A stretch of 64,000 nucleotides of DNA. Source: Bradyrhizobium sp. AUGA SZCCT0176. Lineage in GTDB: Bacteria > Pseudomonadota > Alphaproteobacteria > Rhizobiales > Xanthobacteraceae. Where the stretch lies: the NCBI RefSeq assembly GCF_018130145.1, contig NZ_JAFCMB010000020.1, forward strand, positions 28,200-92,199, given 5' to 3'. The notes under the pieces are model-generated. The model saw nothing but the letters and a program-made list of their open reading frames with translations. It made no database searches and was not told the origin of the DNA. Both the position numbers and the translations under genes were made by a program. Positions 54,891 through 63,444 of this stretch are shown in pieces; positions within the stretch are counted from its first letter, which is position 1, and each line of letters begins with the position of its first letter.

Positions 54891-55970
54891 ATGAATACAG
54901 ATTCATCAGATGGGATCGCGATCGAGGATTCGGCAGACACCAGGCCGATCCTGATCATCCCGTATATGTGGATCGGCGACTTCGTCCGAGGCCATACGGT
55001 GGTGCGCGTTCTCAAACAGCGCTGGCCGAACCGGCCGGTCGACCTGCTGGTGACCTCCCTTTGCGCGCCCCTGGTCGATTACATGCCGGGGGTTCGCGCC
55101 GGGATTGTCTGGGACCTGCCGCGCAGCCGGCTGGCGGTGGCCAAACAGCAGGGTCTGGCCAGGGAATTACGGTCGCGGGGCTATGCGACCGCCCTGGTCC
55201 TGCCCCGGACCTGGAAGGCGGCGATTGCCCCGACGCTTGCCGGTATCCCGGAACGGGTAGGTTTCTTCGGCGAAGCCCGGTTCGGGCTGATCAACCGGAT
55301 GCGCTGGGGCGAGAAGGCCCTGCCTCGCTTTATCGACAAGAATGCCGCGCTGGCGCTGCCCGATGGCGCGGCATTGCCGCCGGAATGGCCGGTGCCGCAA
55401 TTGGCCGTGCCGCCGGAAGATGCCAGCCATTGGCGGCAGGCCAATGGGCTGGGTACGGGGCCTGCGGTGGCGCTAGGGCCGGGTTCCGTCGGGGCGTCCA
55501 AGCGCTGGACCTACTTTCCGGAAGCGGCCCGGCTGCTGGCAGAACGCGGCTTTGAGGTCTGGGTGGTCGGCGGTCCCGGCGAAAAGGCGCTGGCGCAGGA
55601 GATCGTGGCCGTCGGGGGACCTCGAATCCGCGACCTCACCGGGTCAGACCTGCGCAACGGAATCCTGGCGATGGCGGCGGCCAGCGTCGCCATCTCAAAT
55701 GATTCCGGCCTGATGCACATTGCGGCCGCGATCGGCACGCCGACCATGGGCATTTTCGGGCCGACCAGCCCCTATCTCTGGGCGCCGCTGAACGGCCTGG
55801 CTGCGACGGTCCTGCAAACCAGATCGCAGCTTGCCTGCCAGCCCTGCCAGCGCACGGTCTGCACCATGAACGAGCATCGCTGCATGCGCGACATCCCGGC
55901 ATCCGACGTGGTCGAGATCGTGCAGCGCGTGCTCGGCGAAGCCCGCGCGCGTGCGCAGCTCCCCCCGTGA
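54891..55970 (+). CDS. waaF: ADP-heptose:LPS heptosyltransferase II
   Basis: 359 residues, GT9 family. PILIIPYMWIGDFVRGHTVV opens the acceptor domain; GPGSVGASKRWTYFPEAA, VAISNDSGLMHIAAAIGTP and FGPTSPYLWAPLN form the ADP-heptose site. CQPCQRTVCTMNEHRCM near the C terminus is typical of WaaF. It adds the second heptose to the Kdo-heptose inner core, on the cytoplasmic side. No waaC is visible in the window, so the first heptose transfer is encoded elsewhere. GmhA follows 76 bases later. Confidence 0.95.
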   Translation: MNTDSSDGIAIEDSADTRPILIIPYMWIGDFVRGHTVVRVLKQRWPNRPVDLLVTSLCAPLVDYMPGVRAGIVWDLPRSRLAVAKQQGLARELRSRGYATALVLPRTWKAAIAPTLAGIPERVGFFGEARFGLINRMRWGEKALPRFIDKNAALALPDGAALPPEWPVPQLAVPPEDASHWRQANGLGTGPAVALGPGSVGASKRWTYFPEAARLLAERGFEVWVVGGPGEKALAQEIVAVGGPRIRDLTGSDLRNGILAMAAASVAISNDSGLMHIAAAIGTPTMGIFGPTSPYLWAPLNGLAATVLQTRSQLACQPCQRTVCTMNEHRCMRDIPASDVVEIVQRVLGEARARAQLPP

Positions 55971-56046
55971 CCTTGCGCATGGACCGCACGATCAGTACCA
56001 AGACTTCCAAGGTAGAACTTGCGCGTTGCAACCCTGACGGTGCATT

Positions 56047-56649
56047 TTGAGCCAGAATTCGAAAGATCTGATCGCCGCCCACCTGAAAGAGTCGCTCGTC
56101 GCGCTCGAACGCGCCAACAGCGACGCGGCACTGCTGGCCGTCGCGCACGCCATTGCAGCCGCGATCATTGCGGCGCTGCGCGCCGGCAACAAGCTTCTGA
56201 TCATCGGCAATGGCGGCAGCGCCGGCGACGCCCAGCACATCGCCGCCGAAATCGTCGGCCGCTACAAGCAGGACCGGCCCGGCTACGCGGCGATTGCGCT
56301 CACGACAGACACGTCGGCGCTGACGGCAATCGGCAATGATTACGGCTATGAACAGATTTTCGCCCGCCAGGTTGAAGGCCTCGGCGTGCGCGGCGACGTG
56401 CTGCTCGCGCTCACCACGTCGGGCCGCTCGCCGAACATCCTGACGGCATTGCGCAAGGCGCGCGAGCGCGGTCTTGTCACGGTCGGCTTCACCGGGGGCA
56501 AGGGCGCGGCCATGGGCGCGGATTGCGATCATCTGCTGGTGGCGCCGACCGACGACACACCGGTGGTGCAGCAGATCCATCTCGCGATGGGTCACGGCAT
56601 CTGCGACGAGATCGAGCAGGCCATGATGCGCGAGGCCTCTCCGAAATGA
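56047..56649 (+). CDS. gmhA: Sedoheptulose 7-phosphate isomerase
   Basis: 200 residues from a TTG, the usual length of GmhA. NKLLIIGNGGSAGDAQHIAAE is the SIS-domain phosphate site; LALTTSGRSPNILTAL and QQIHLAMGHGICDEIEQ contain the catalytic Glu/His set. It makes D-glycero-D-manno-heptose 7-phosphate from sedoheptulose 7-phosphate, the first step of the pathway completed by hldE, gmhB and hldD. The TGA overlaps the gmhB ATG (ATGA at 56646-56649). Confidence 0.96.
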   Translation: MSQNSKDLIAAHLKESLVALERANSDAALLAVAHAIAAAIIAALRAGNKLLIIGNGGSAGDAQHIAAEIVGRYKQDRPGYAAIALTTDTSALTAIGNDYGYEQIFARQVEGLGVRGDVLLALTTSGRSPNILTALRKARERGLVTVGFTGGKGAAMGADCDHLLVAPTDDTPVVQQIHLAMGHGICDEIEQAMMREASPK

Positions 56650-57188
56650 GCGGCGCCGACCTCGCCCGCGCCATCCAGAAGCCCGCCGCCTTCCTCGACC
56701 GCGACGGGGTCGTCAACCATGACGACGGCTATGTTGGAACGCGGGAACGGATTCGCTGGATGCCGAATGTGGCAAAGGCGATCCGGCGGCTGAACGATGC
56801 CGGCTATTTCGTGTTCTTCTTCACCAACCAGGCCGGTATCGCGCGCGGTTATTTCACCGAAGCCGAACTCAACACGCTGCATGACTGGATGCGCGCCGAG
56901 CTCGCGGCGCAAGGCGCCGTCATCGACGATATCAGGTACTGCCCGCACCATCCGGAAGGCACCGTCGCCGGCTATCTCGAGAATCATCATTGGCGCAAGC
57001 CAAGCCCCGGCATGATCCATGATCTGATGGCGCACTGGCCGGTGCGTCAGGCGGGCAGCTTTGTCATTGGCGACCGCCCGACCGATATCGAGGCCGGGGC
57101 AGCCGTCGGCCTGCCGGGTTTTCTTTTTGCAGGCGGCGACCTCGATGCGTATGTCGCAGATATTCTAAGGCAGGTGTGCGCTGCGTGA
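56646..57188 (+). CDS. gmhB: D-glycero-D-manno-heptose 1,7-bisphosphate phosphatase
   Basis: 180 residues from the ATG at 56646, coupled to gmhA. HAD-type DxD in FLDRDGVVNHDDGY, FFFTNQAGIARGYF as motif II and VIGDRPTDIEAGAAVG as motif III are intact. The zinc loop is altered: CPHHPEG is present, but the distal C-x-C before RKP is replaced by ENHHWRKP. A partly histidine-based site or loss of zinc is possible. It removes the C1 or C7 phosphate before adenylylation by HldE. The frame continues upstream to 56523 only inside gmhA. Confidence 0.93.
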   Translation: MSGADLARAIQKPAAFLDRDGVVNHDDGYVGTRERIRWMPNVAKAIRRLNDAGYFVFFFTNQAGIARGYFTEAELNTLHDWMRAELAAQGAVIDDIRYCPHHPEGTVAGYLENHHWRKPSPGMIHDLMAHWPVRQAGSFVIGDRPTDIEAGAAVGLPGFLFAGGDLDAYVADILRQVCAA

Positions 57189-57309
57189 CTTGCTACCTTC
57201 CGAGGCTCCCCTCAGCATCGGATCGTTTCTACGGTAGTACCAAGTGGTATAGGGTCCAAACGCTTCCGGGCGACTGGCCAGTCAACCCAAACGACCATCT
57301 CACCAAGTG

Positions 57310-57315
57310 AGGAGG
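57310..57315 (+). promoter_or_regulatory. Strong Shine-Dalgarno deciding the TTG start of the NUDIX gene
   Basis: AGGAGG stands six bases before the TTG at 57321 (spacer GTTTC). It is one of the best ribosome-binding sites in the window and compensates for the rare TTG start codon. Confidence 0.75.
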
Positions 57316-57320
57316 GTTTC

Positions 57321-57869
57321 TTGATTCTGCCTTGGACACTACTGTCGAGCGAAATGGTCTTCGACCACCGTTGGTATAAGCTCCGGCGAGACACCGTTAA
57401 ATTGCCTGACGGGCGCGTTGTTGACGATTACTTTGTCTCGCAGCGGCCCAGTGTGGCTATTGCGGTCCCGATCACAACAGAAAACAAGCTTATCCTTGTT
57501 CGGCAGTATAAGCATGCCGTGCAGGCAATCACGCTGGAATTCCCGGCCGGCACCTTTCGGTCGGAATCACCTGTGACGGCAGCAGCGCGGGAGCTCGAAG
57601 AAGAGACCGGCTATTCGCCGAGCAGCATGATGGACTTGGGAACCTGCTTTGACGATTCAAGCAAGAATTCGAATCTAGTGCATATTTTCCTTGCGAGCGA
57701 ATGTGAGCTGACAGGAAAGCAACGCCTTGACGAGTTGGAAGCGGCGTCAGGAGTCGAAGTTGTATTAATGTCGCTGCAGGAAGTGATCAAGGCGCTCGAA
57801 GACGGAGAAATAAAATCCATGTCTTCAGTTGCCGCGGGCTATAAGGCGCTCCGCGCAATCGGAGCGTAA
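57321..57869 (+). CDS. NUDIX hydrolase
   Basis: 182 residues from TTG. The NUDIX box is intact: G-x5-E-x7-RELEEETGY, from GTFRSESPV to ETGYS. ILVRQYKHAVQAITLEFPAG before it matches ADP-sugar pyrophosphatases of the NudF/ADPRase type (RQYR...ELPAG). It hydrolyses a nucleoside diphosphate linked to a sugar or other group. Visibly less GC-rich than gmhB and lpcC around it, so it was probably acquired separately. Beside the heptose genes it might control ADP-heptose or ADP-ribose levels; that is conjecture. Confidence 0.88.
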   Translation: MILPWTLLSSEMVFDHRWYKLRRDTVKLPDGRVVDDYFVSQRPSVAIAVPITTENKLILVRQYKHAVQAITLEFPAGTFRSESPVTAAARELEEETGYSPSSMMDLGTCFDDSSKNSNLVHIFLASECELTGKQRLDELEAASGVEVVLMSLQEVIKALEDGEIKSMSSVAAGYKALRAIGA

Positions 57870-58021
57870 AATCACGAAGGCAAGTATCGGCCGCTTGTCG
57901 CTGAATGGCCCTTCGCGGCATATTCCGCACGAGCTTGGTCGCTAACGGGGCGAAGCGGACTAGCCTCGCGTCACGCGCAACGGATTTACAGCTACACGGC
58001 CTAGCCGAAGAGGAATCGAAC

Positions 58022-58474
58022 ATGGCCGATCAACCACGCGGCGTTGGGCCGGAAGAAGCGCGGACGAAAGGCGTCTCGATCGAACATAACGAAATGCCAA
58101 ACGGCGAATTTCGATTTCGCCTGAAGCACGACGATGGAACGGCCTATATCCGGACCGAGGCGACCGACAGCGGCGGCTGGCAAAAGAGCCATTTTCACCG
58201 CAACGTTCGCGAAACCTATATCGTCCAGCGGGGCAGAGTGGCTCTCGCCGAACTGGTCGAAGGCGCTTTGAAGATCCGCATATTCGGACCGAACGAGATA
58301 TGCACCACCGAGCCGAACGTTTCGCACAACGTTTACATGTATCGCAATTCGGTCATTCACACCGTCAAGCACGGCGAGGCCGGCGATAGCGCCGACTGGC
58401 ACTCAAATCCTCTTCTTGATGAGAAAACAGCTCATCTGGATGAATCGGACATCACGCGTTTGGAGACGAAATAG
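58022..58474 (+). CDS. Cupin-domain protein
   Basis: 150 residues from the ATG at 58022, with GAGGAA nine bases upstream; the frame extends to 57905 without support. HFHRNVRETYIVQRGRVALAE and PNVSHNVYMYRNSVIHTVKHG are the two cupin motifs with metal-binding His and Glu. Single-domain cupins of this size include sugar isomerases/epimerases and sensors. Composition is intermediate, like the NUDIX gene 152 bases upstream. Its 3' end overlaps the lpcC 3' end by 23 bases, tail to tail. Function unknown. Confidence 0.8.
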   Translation: MADQPRGVGPEEARTKGVSIEHNEMPNGEFRFRLKHDDGTAYIRTEATDSGGWQKSHFHRNVRETYIVQRGRVALAELVEGALKIRIFGPNEICTTEPNVSHNVYMYRNSVIHTVKHGEAGDSADWHSNPLLDEKTAHLDESDITRLETK

Positions 58475-59516
58475 AAAGACCGCGATAAACCTCGGCGATC
58501 GCATTGGCTTCAGCTTCGAGACTAAACTTCTCCAGCACGCGCGCTCGCGCCCGCACCCCCATCGCCGCCGCCGAGGCAGGATCGCGCATCAGCGGTTCCA
58601 GCGCCGTCACCAAGGCATCAGCGTCGCCGGGCGGCGTCAGCACGCCGGTGACGCCGTCCTCGACCACGAATTCGGCCGCGCCCGCCCGCGACGCCACCAG
58701 CGCCGCGCCGGACGACATCGCCTCGATCAGCGTCAATCCAAAGCCTTCGTTGCGCGAGGTGAAGGCGTAGATCGTCAGCCGCTGATACCAGCGCTGCACT
58801 TCCTCGATCTCGATCTCGCCGGTAATGATAATTCGTGACTGCAAACCGGCAGCCTCGATCTGCTTTTTCAGGCCATTCGCAAAGCCTTGCTGCTCGGGCA
58901 CAACAGCGCCGACGATGACAGCGGTGAAGTCCGGATAGCGCGGCAGCAGCCGGCACATCGCCTCCACGAAGACGTCGCTGCCCTTTTGCGCGCGGACGCG
59001 GCCGAAGCAGCCGATCGCATAACGGCCCGGCAATCCGCTTTGCGCAAACGCCGCCGCGCGATCGGCCGGCGGCGCATAGCTGATAGTATCGACGCCATGC
59101 ATCACGACCGTTGCTTCACGCTTGAGGAAAGAGGCCGAGAGCGCGCTGGTGGCGATGATCGCGTCCATGCGCCGGATCAGCCAGCGCGTCAGCGATTTAT
59201 GATGCCGCTGCGCCGCCGACGTGAACACGAGCTTCAGCGGCCAGCCGAGCGCGCGCAACAACACGCCGGCAATCATTTCGTCGTTGCGCCGCGCGTGCCA
59301 GATCAGCGGCGTGCGGCGGCGCCAGAGTTTTGGCAAATCGCCGAACCCCATCCGCGCTATGCCGTCGGGGGCGTGGGAACCGAGCCATGCCGCGCGAAAC
59401 ATCCGGGCGAGTTTCGGCGCCACCATCCGGTTGGTTGCGGTGACGCCGGAATAGCGCCTGTGCAGATTCGGCACGATCAGCTGCAGATCATCGGCTGAAT
59501 TGTTCTCGATCGGCAC
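58452..59516 (-). CDS. lpcC: LPS core glycosyltransferase, LpcC-like (GT4)
   Basis: 354 residues from a GTG. NLHRRYSGVTATNRMVAPKL, LIWHARRNDEMIAGVLLRAL, LVFTSAAQRHHKSLTRWLI and VVMHGVDTISYAPPADRAA are the consecutive blocks of the rhizobial LpcC mannosyltransferase family. GRVRAQKGSDVFVEAM and E-x7-E in RNEGFGLTLIEAMSSG are the GT4 donor part. LpcC adds mannose to Kdo in the LPS inner core; this donor and acceptor are inferred by homology. Divergent from galE across 130 bases. Confidence 0.88.
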   Translation of the reverse strand: MPIENNSADDLQLIVPNLHRRYSGVTATNRMVAPKLARMFRAAWLGSHAPDGIARMGFGDLPKLWRRRTPLIWHARRNDEMIAGVLLRALGWPLKLVFTSAAQRHHKSLTRWLIRRMDAIIATSALSASFLKREATVVMHGVDTISYAPPADRAAAFAQSGLPGRYAIGCFGRVRAQKGSDVFVEAMCRLLPRYPDFTAVIVGAVVPEQQGFANGLKKQIEAAGLQSRIIITGEIEIEEVQRWYQRLTIYAFTSRNEGFGLTLIEAMSSGAALVASRAGAAEFVVEDGVTGVLTPPGDADALVTALEPLMRDPASAAAMGVRARARVLEKFSLEAEANAIAEVYRGLSISSPNA

Positions 59517-59646
59517 GTCCGGCTCCGTTTACGAGGGTTCCTATACGCAACATTAAGCATAGTGGCCAGTTCGCTCATGACGAAACCCACTCTTCATCGC
59601 GCCCCGGCTAGCATCGGCGGCAACAACTGGGAGAGAGGGTAAGCCC

Positions 59647-60660
59647 ATGACCGTGCTTGTCACCGGTGGCGCCGGCTATATCGGAAGTCATATGGTTCAC
59701 GCGCTGGCGGACGCCGGCGAAAGCGTCGTCGTGATCGACAATCTCTCCACCGGATTCTCCGCCTTCCTGCCCGAGGGCGTGCCGCTGTTCATCGGCGACG
59801 CCGGCGACGAAAACCTCGTCGAGGGCGTGCTGTCCCAGCACGGCGTCGAGAGCATCATCCATTTCGCCGGCTCCGTGGTGGTGCCGGATTCGATGCGCGA
59901 TCCCCTGGCTTATTACCGCAACAACACCATGACGACGCGCAGCCTGCTGAACGCGGCCGTCAAGGGCGGCGTCAACCGCTTCATCTTTTCGTCGACCGCC
60001 GCCGTCTATGGCAATCCGGATGCTGTGCCGGTGCCCGAGCATGCGCCGACCCGGCCGCTGTCGCCCTACGGTTCTTCCAAGTTGATGACCGAACTGATGC
60101 TGCACGACGTCGCCGCGGCGCACGATCTGAAATATGTCGCGCTGCGTTACTTCAATGTCGCCGGCGCCGATCCGAAGGGACGCGTCGGCCTTGCCACCGT
60201 CGGTGCGACGCATCTTCTGAAGATCGCCGTCGAAGCCGCCACCGGACAGCGCGCCAAGATCGACGTGTTCGGGACCGATTACCCGACGCCGGACGGCAGC
60301 TGCATCCGCGATTTCATCCATGTCAGCGACCTCGCGCAGGCGCACCTCGCCGCGCTGTCGTATCTGCGCAGCGGCGGCAGTTCGGTCACGCTGAACTGCG
60401 GCTATGGCCGCGGCTATTCGGTGCTGGAGACCATCGAGGCGGTGCGCCGCGTCGCGATGCGCAATTTCGCGGTTCAATACGCGCCGCGCCGGCCCGGCGA
60501 CATCATGACCATGGTCGCCGACACCAGCCGCATCCGCGCCACGCTGGACTGGACGCCGCAATATGATGATCTCGAGACCATCGCCACCCACGCGCTGGCC
60601 TGGGAAGAGCGGCTGTTCCACGAGCGCGGCGGCCTCGGCCGGCAAGCGGAATCGGCGTAA
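59647..60660 (+). CDS. galE: UDP-glucose 4-epimerase
   Basis: 337 residues. VLVTGGAGYIGSHMVHAL binds NAD; FSSTAAVYGNPDAVPVPE, the catalytic YGSSK, and ALRYFNVAGADPKGRVG are typical of GalE/ExoB. GGTAA and GAGAGAGGG lie before the ATG. It interconverts UDP-glucose and UDP-galactose and so supplies galactose for LPS and exopolysaccharide. Alone on its strand ahead of the ABC transporter, 81 bases apart. Confidence 0.96.
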   Translation: MTVLVTGGAGYIGSHMVHALADAGESVVVIDNLSTGFSAFLPEGVPLFIGDAGDENLVEGVLSQHGVESIIHFAGSVVVPDSMRDPLAYYRNNTMTTRSLLNAAVKGGVNRFIFSSTAAVYGNPDAVPVPEHAPTRPLSPYGSSKLMTELMLHDVAAAHDLKYVALRYFNVAGADPKGRVGLATVGATHLLKIAVEAATGQRAKIDVFGTDYPTPDGSCIRDFIHVSDLAQAHLAALSYLRSGGSSVTLNCGYGRGYSVLETIEAVRRVAMRNFAVQYAPRRPGDIMTMVADTSRIRATLDWTPQYDDLETIATHALAWEERLFHERGGLGRQAESA

Positions 60661-60741
60661 AATCAAGCTGTTATTTGGCTTGAAAAACCGTCATTTAGCG
60701 GGCAAGCAGTCACCGTAGCAGCCCTGACACGCGGGTAATTC

Positions 60742-62583
60742 ATGCCCAGCGCCGTCAATGGAACGCGGATGACCGAGCTTCCAAGAGAAATTCCGAGAAA
60801 AATCACCGACGACCCCTATGGCGCGGCGATCCTGATTCGCCGCCTGGTGGCCGAACAGGGCCTCGCCTACTGGCGGCGCTATCTGCTGGCGTTCGCGCTG
60901 ATGGGGGTTGCGGCGGCGACGACGGCCGGTTCCGCCTATCTGCTCGGCGAAGTCATCAACAAGGCCTATGTCGACAAGGACGTGCGCGGGATTGCGATCC
61001 TGTCGCTGGTCACCATCGTCATCTTCACGCTCAAGGGTGCGGCGACCTACGGCCACACCGTGATCCTGTCGCAGATCGGCAACGCGATCCTCGCCAACAA
61101 CCAGCGCCAGCTGTTTGCCAAGCTGATGAGCGAAAACATCGCCTTCTTTTCCGAACGGCATTCCTCGGAATTTCTGGCACGGCTGACCGCCGGCGCCACG
61201 TCGGTGACGCAGGTCCTCAATCTTTTGATCAACGCCATCGGACGCGATCTGCTGTCGTTGATCGCGCTCGTCGTGGTCATGCTGATGACGGACCCGTACA
61301 TGGCGCTGCTGGGTTTCGGCGTGGCCCCCCCGGCGATGCTGGTGCTGCGCAAGCTCGTCAAGCGCATCAAGGGCCTTGCGCACAACCAGTTTTCCGGCAC
61401 CGCCGACATCATGGAAACCATGCAGGAATCGCTGCAGGGCATCCGCACCGTGAAAGCGTTCACGCTCGAGCAGGCGATGCGCGAGCGCATCGACGCCAGC
61501 ATCACCGCCGTCGAACGTAATGCCAACAAGATGGCGCGGGTCTCCAGCCGATCGAGCCCGCTGATGGAAACGCTGGGCGGTTTCGCGATCGCCGCGGGGC
61601 TGATGTATGGCGGCTATCGCGTGGTCGCGATGGGCGCCTCGCCCGGCCAGTTCTTTTCGTTCCTGACCGCGTTCCTCCTGGCCTATGAGCCGGCCAAGCG
61701 GCTGGCGCGGCTCAATATCGAGTTGAACAGCAATCTGATCGGCGCGCGCAAACTGCTGGAAATCGTCGACAGCCCGCCGACCGAGCCCGCCGACGACGAC
61801 AAGCCGGCCCTGAAGCTCTCGGACGCGCGGGTCGAGTTTCGCGACGTGACCTTCGGTTACCGGCCGAACGAGCCGGTGCTGCGCCGCATGAGCTTCATCG
61901 CCGAACCCGGCAAGACCACCGCTTTGGTCGGCCCGTCCGGCGGCGGCAAATCCACCGTGCTGGCGCTGCTGCTGCGGCTCTACGAGGTGGGCGCCGGCGC
62001 CATCCTGATCGATGGGCAGGCGATCTCGGGCGTGTCGCGCCATTCGCTGCGCCAGCAGACCGGCTATGTCGGCCAGGACGTCTATTTGTTCCGCGACACC
62101 ATCGGCGCCAACATCGCCTTCGGCAAGGTCGGCGCCACCAGGGACGAAATCGAGGCCGCCGCCAAGGCCGCCTGTGCCCACGACTTCATCATGGGTTTTC
62201 CGCTCGGCTACGACACCCCGGTCGGCGAGCACGGTACGCAACTCTCCGGCGGCCAGCGCCAGCGCATCGCGGTGGCCCGCGCGCTGATCAAGAACGCGCC
62301 GATCATCCTGCTGGACGAGGCCACCGCCGCGCTGGATTCGGAATCCGAAAAAGCCGTACAGGAGGCCATCGAGCATCTGTGCCGGAACCGGACCACGATC
62401 GTGATCGCCCACCGCCTGCACACCATCATGCACGCCGACGCCATTCTGGTGGTCGAAGGCGGCGAGATCGTCGAGCGCGGCCAGCATGACGACCTGTTGC
62501 GGCGCGGCGGGCGCTACGCCTCGTTCTTCCGCCTGCAACAGCGCAGCCATCCCAGTCTGGCGCCGATCAGCGCAACCGCGTAA
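60742..62583 (+). CDS. MsbA-like ABC transporter (half-transporter, permease-ATPase)
   Basis: 613 residues. Six helices fill about residues 40-330; the ATPase follows with GPSGGGKS (Walker A, about 395), LSGGQRQRIAVARALI (signature), IILLDEATAALD (Walker B) and IAHRLHTI. As a homodimer it would flip lipid A-core or another lipid-linked product; MsbA is the best known function for this type. ATG at 60742 or 27 bases later (MTELPRE). Situated after galE and before a FAH-family gene, close to the core genes, which favours the lipid A-core role. Confidence 0.92.
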   Translation: MPSAVNGTRMTELPREIPRKITDDPYGAAILIRRLVAEQGLAYWRRYLLAFALMGVAAATTAGSAYLLGEVINKAYVDKDVRGIAILSLVTIVIFTLKGAATYGHTVILSQIGNAILANNQRQLFAKLMSENIAFFSERHSSEFLARLTAGATSVTQVLNLLINAIGRDLLSLIALVVVMLMTDPYMALLGFGVAPPAMLVLRKLVKRIKGLAHNQFSGTADIMETMQESLQGIRTVKAFTLEQAMRERIDASITAVERNANKMARVSSRSSPLMETLGGFAIAAGLMYGGYRVVAMGASPGQFFSFLTAFLLAYEPAKRLARLNIELNSNLIGARKLLEIVDSPPTEPADDDKPALKLSDARVEFRDVTFGYRPNEPVLRRMSFIAEPGKTTALVGPSGGGKSTVLALLLRLYEVGAGAILIDGQAISGVSRHSLRQQTGYVGQDVYLFRDTIGANIAFGKVGATRDEIEAAAKAACAHDFIMGFPLGYDTPVGEHGTQLSGGQRQRIAVARALIKNAPIILLDEATAALDSESEKAVQEAIEHLCRNRTTIVIAHRLHTIMHADAILVVEGGEIVERGQHDDLLRRGGRYASFFRLQQRSHPSLAPISATA

Positions 62584-62630
62584 AGCTATCGCCGCCGTTC
62601 CACCCCAAAACCCGTCCAGAGACCCATTTC

Positions 62631-63332
62631 ATGAACGCCGCATCCTACGTCATTCCCGCTCCCCCGCAGCCTTCGCTTCCCGTCGTCGGTGAATCGAAAT
62701 CCTATCCCGTGCGCCGCATCTGGTGCGTCGGGCGCAACTATCTCGAGCACATCCGCGAGATGGGCAATGACGAGCGCGCGCCGCCGTTCTTCTTCGCCAA
62801 GCACGCCGACATGCTGGTGGCCGATGGCGCCACCATCCCCTACCCGCCGCTGACCAAGGACCTGCATCACGAGGTCGAACTGGTCGTCGCGATGAAGGGC
62901 GGCGGCCTCAATATTCCCGCCGAGAAGGCGCTCGACCATGTCTACGGCTATGCCGTCGGCATCGACTTGACCCGCCGCGACCTGCAGATCGCCTCGCGCA
63001 AAAAGGAGCGCCCGTGGGAAGTCGGCAAGTCGTTCGACTATTCCGCGCCCTGCTCGGCGCTGCAGCCGGCCTCGAAGATCGGCCATCCCGCCAAGGGCAA
63101 GATCTGGCTTACCGTCAACGGCGCCGAAACCCAGAAGGGCGACCTCACCGAGCTGATCTGGAACGTGCCTGAAATCATCTGGCAGCTCTCGCAGCAGGTC
63201 GCGCTCGCCGCCGGCGACATCATCATGACGGGTACGCCGGCCGGCGTCTCCCAGCTCAAGCCGGGCGACAAGATCGAATGCGGCGTCGACGGCGTCGGCA
63301 CGCTGAAGGTTGCGATCGGCAATCCGGAATAG
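62631..63332 (+). CDS. Fumarylacetoacetate hydrolase (FAH) family protein
   Basis: 233 residues. RRIWCVGRNYLEHIREMGN and FFFAKHADMLVADG with HHEVELVVAMKGGG give the metal-binding Glu and His set. YAVGIDLTRRDLQ and IIMTGTPAGVSQLKPGD follow in the usual order. Family members hydrolyse fumarylpyruvate, acylpyruvates or decarboxylate oxaloacetate. The sequence is closest in style to fumarylpyruvate hydrolase. It has no obvious polysaccharide role and probably marks the end of the locus. A strong terminator follows 32 bases after the stop. Confidence 0.93.
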   Translation: MNAASYVIPAPPQPSLPVVGESKSYPVRRIWCVGRNYLEHIREMGNDERAPPFFFAKHADMLVADGATIPYPPLTKDLHHEVELVVAMKGGGLNIPAEKALDHVYGYAVGIDLTRRDLQIASRKKERPWEVGKSFDYSAPCSALQPASKIGHPAKGKIWLTVNGAETQKGDLTELIWNVPEIIWQLSQQVALAAGDIIMTGTPAGVSQLKPGDKIECGVDGVGTLKVAIGNPE

Positions 63333-63363
63333 ACAGTCGCGAAACGCATGCTGCAAAAAGCAG

Positions 63364-63390
63364 AGCCCCGGATCTGATCCGGGGCTTTTT
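63364..63390 (+). terminator. Rho-independent terminator after the FAH gene
   Basis: AGCCCCGGA (63364-63372) pairs with TCCGGGGCT (63378-63386) around a 5-base loop and runs into TTTTT at 63386-63390. It closes the plus-strand unit and also lies 55 bases past the stop of the convergent repeat-protein gene. Confidence 0.92.
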
Positions 63391-63444
63391 CCGGGGGTGT
63401 CTTATGAAGCCGCGAAGCGTCGGATACGGAAAGCACTCTCGCGA

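Noticed and set aside
59608..60666. 352-residue minus-strand frame
   Set aside because: Antisense to galE, no motifs.
60663..60683. Hairpin TCAAGC/GCTTGA after galE as a terminator
   Set aside because: On the plus strand it is followed by A-rich, not T-rich, sequence; on the minus strand no gene runs into it.
60691..62550. 619-residue open frame on the minus strand
   Set aside because: It is the antisense shadow of the MsbA-like gene, whose Walker and signature motifs are clear on the other strand.
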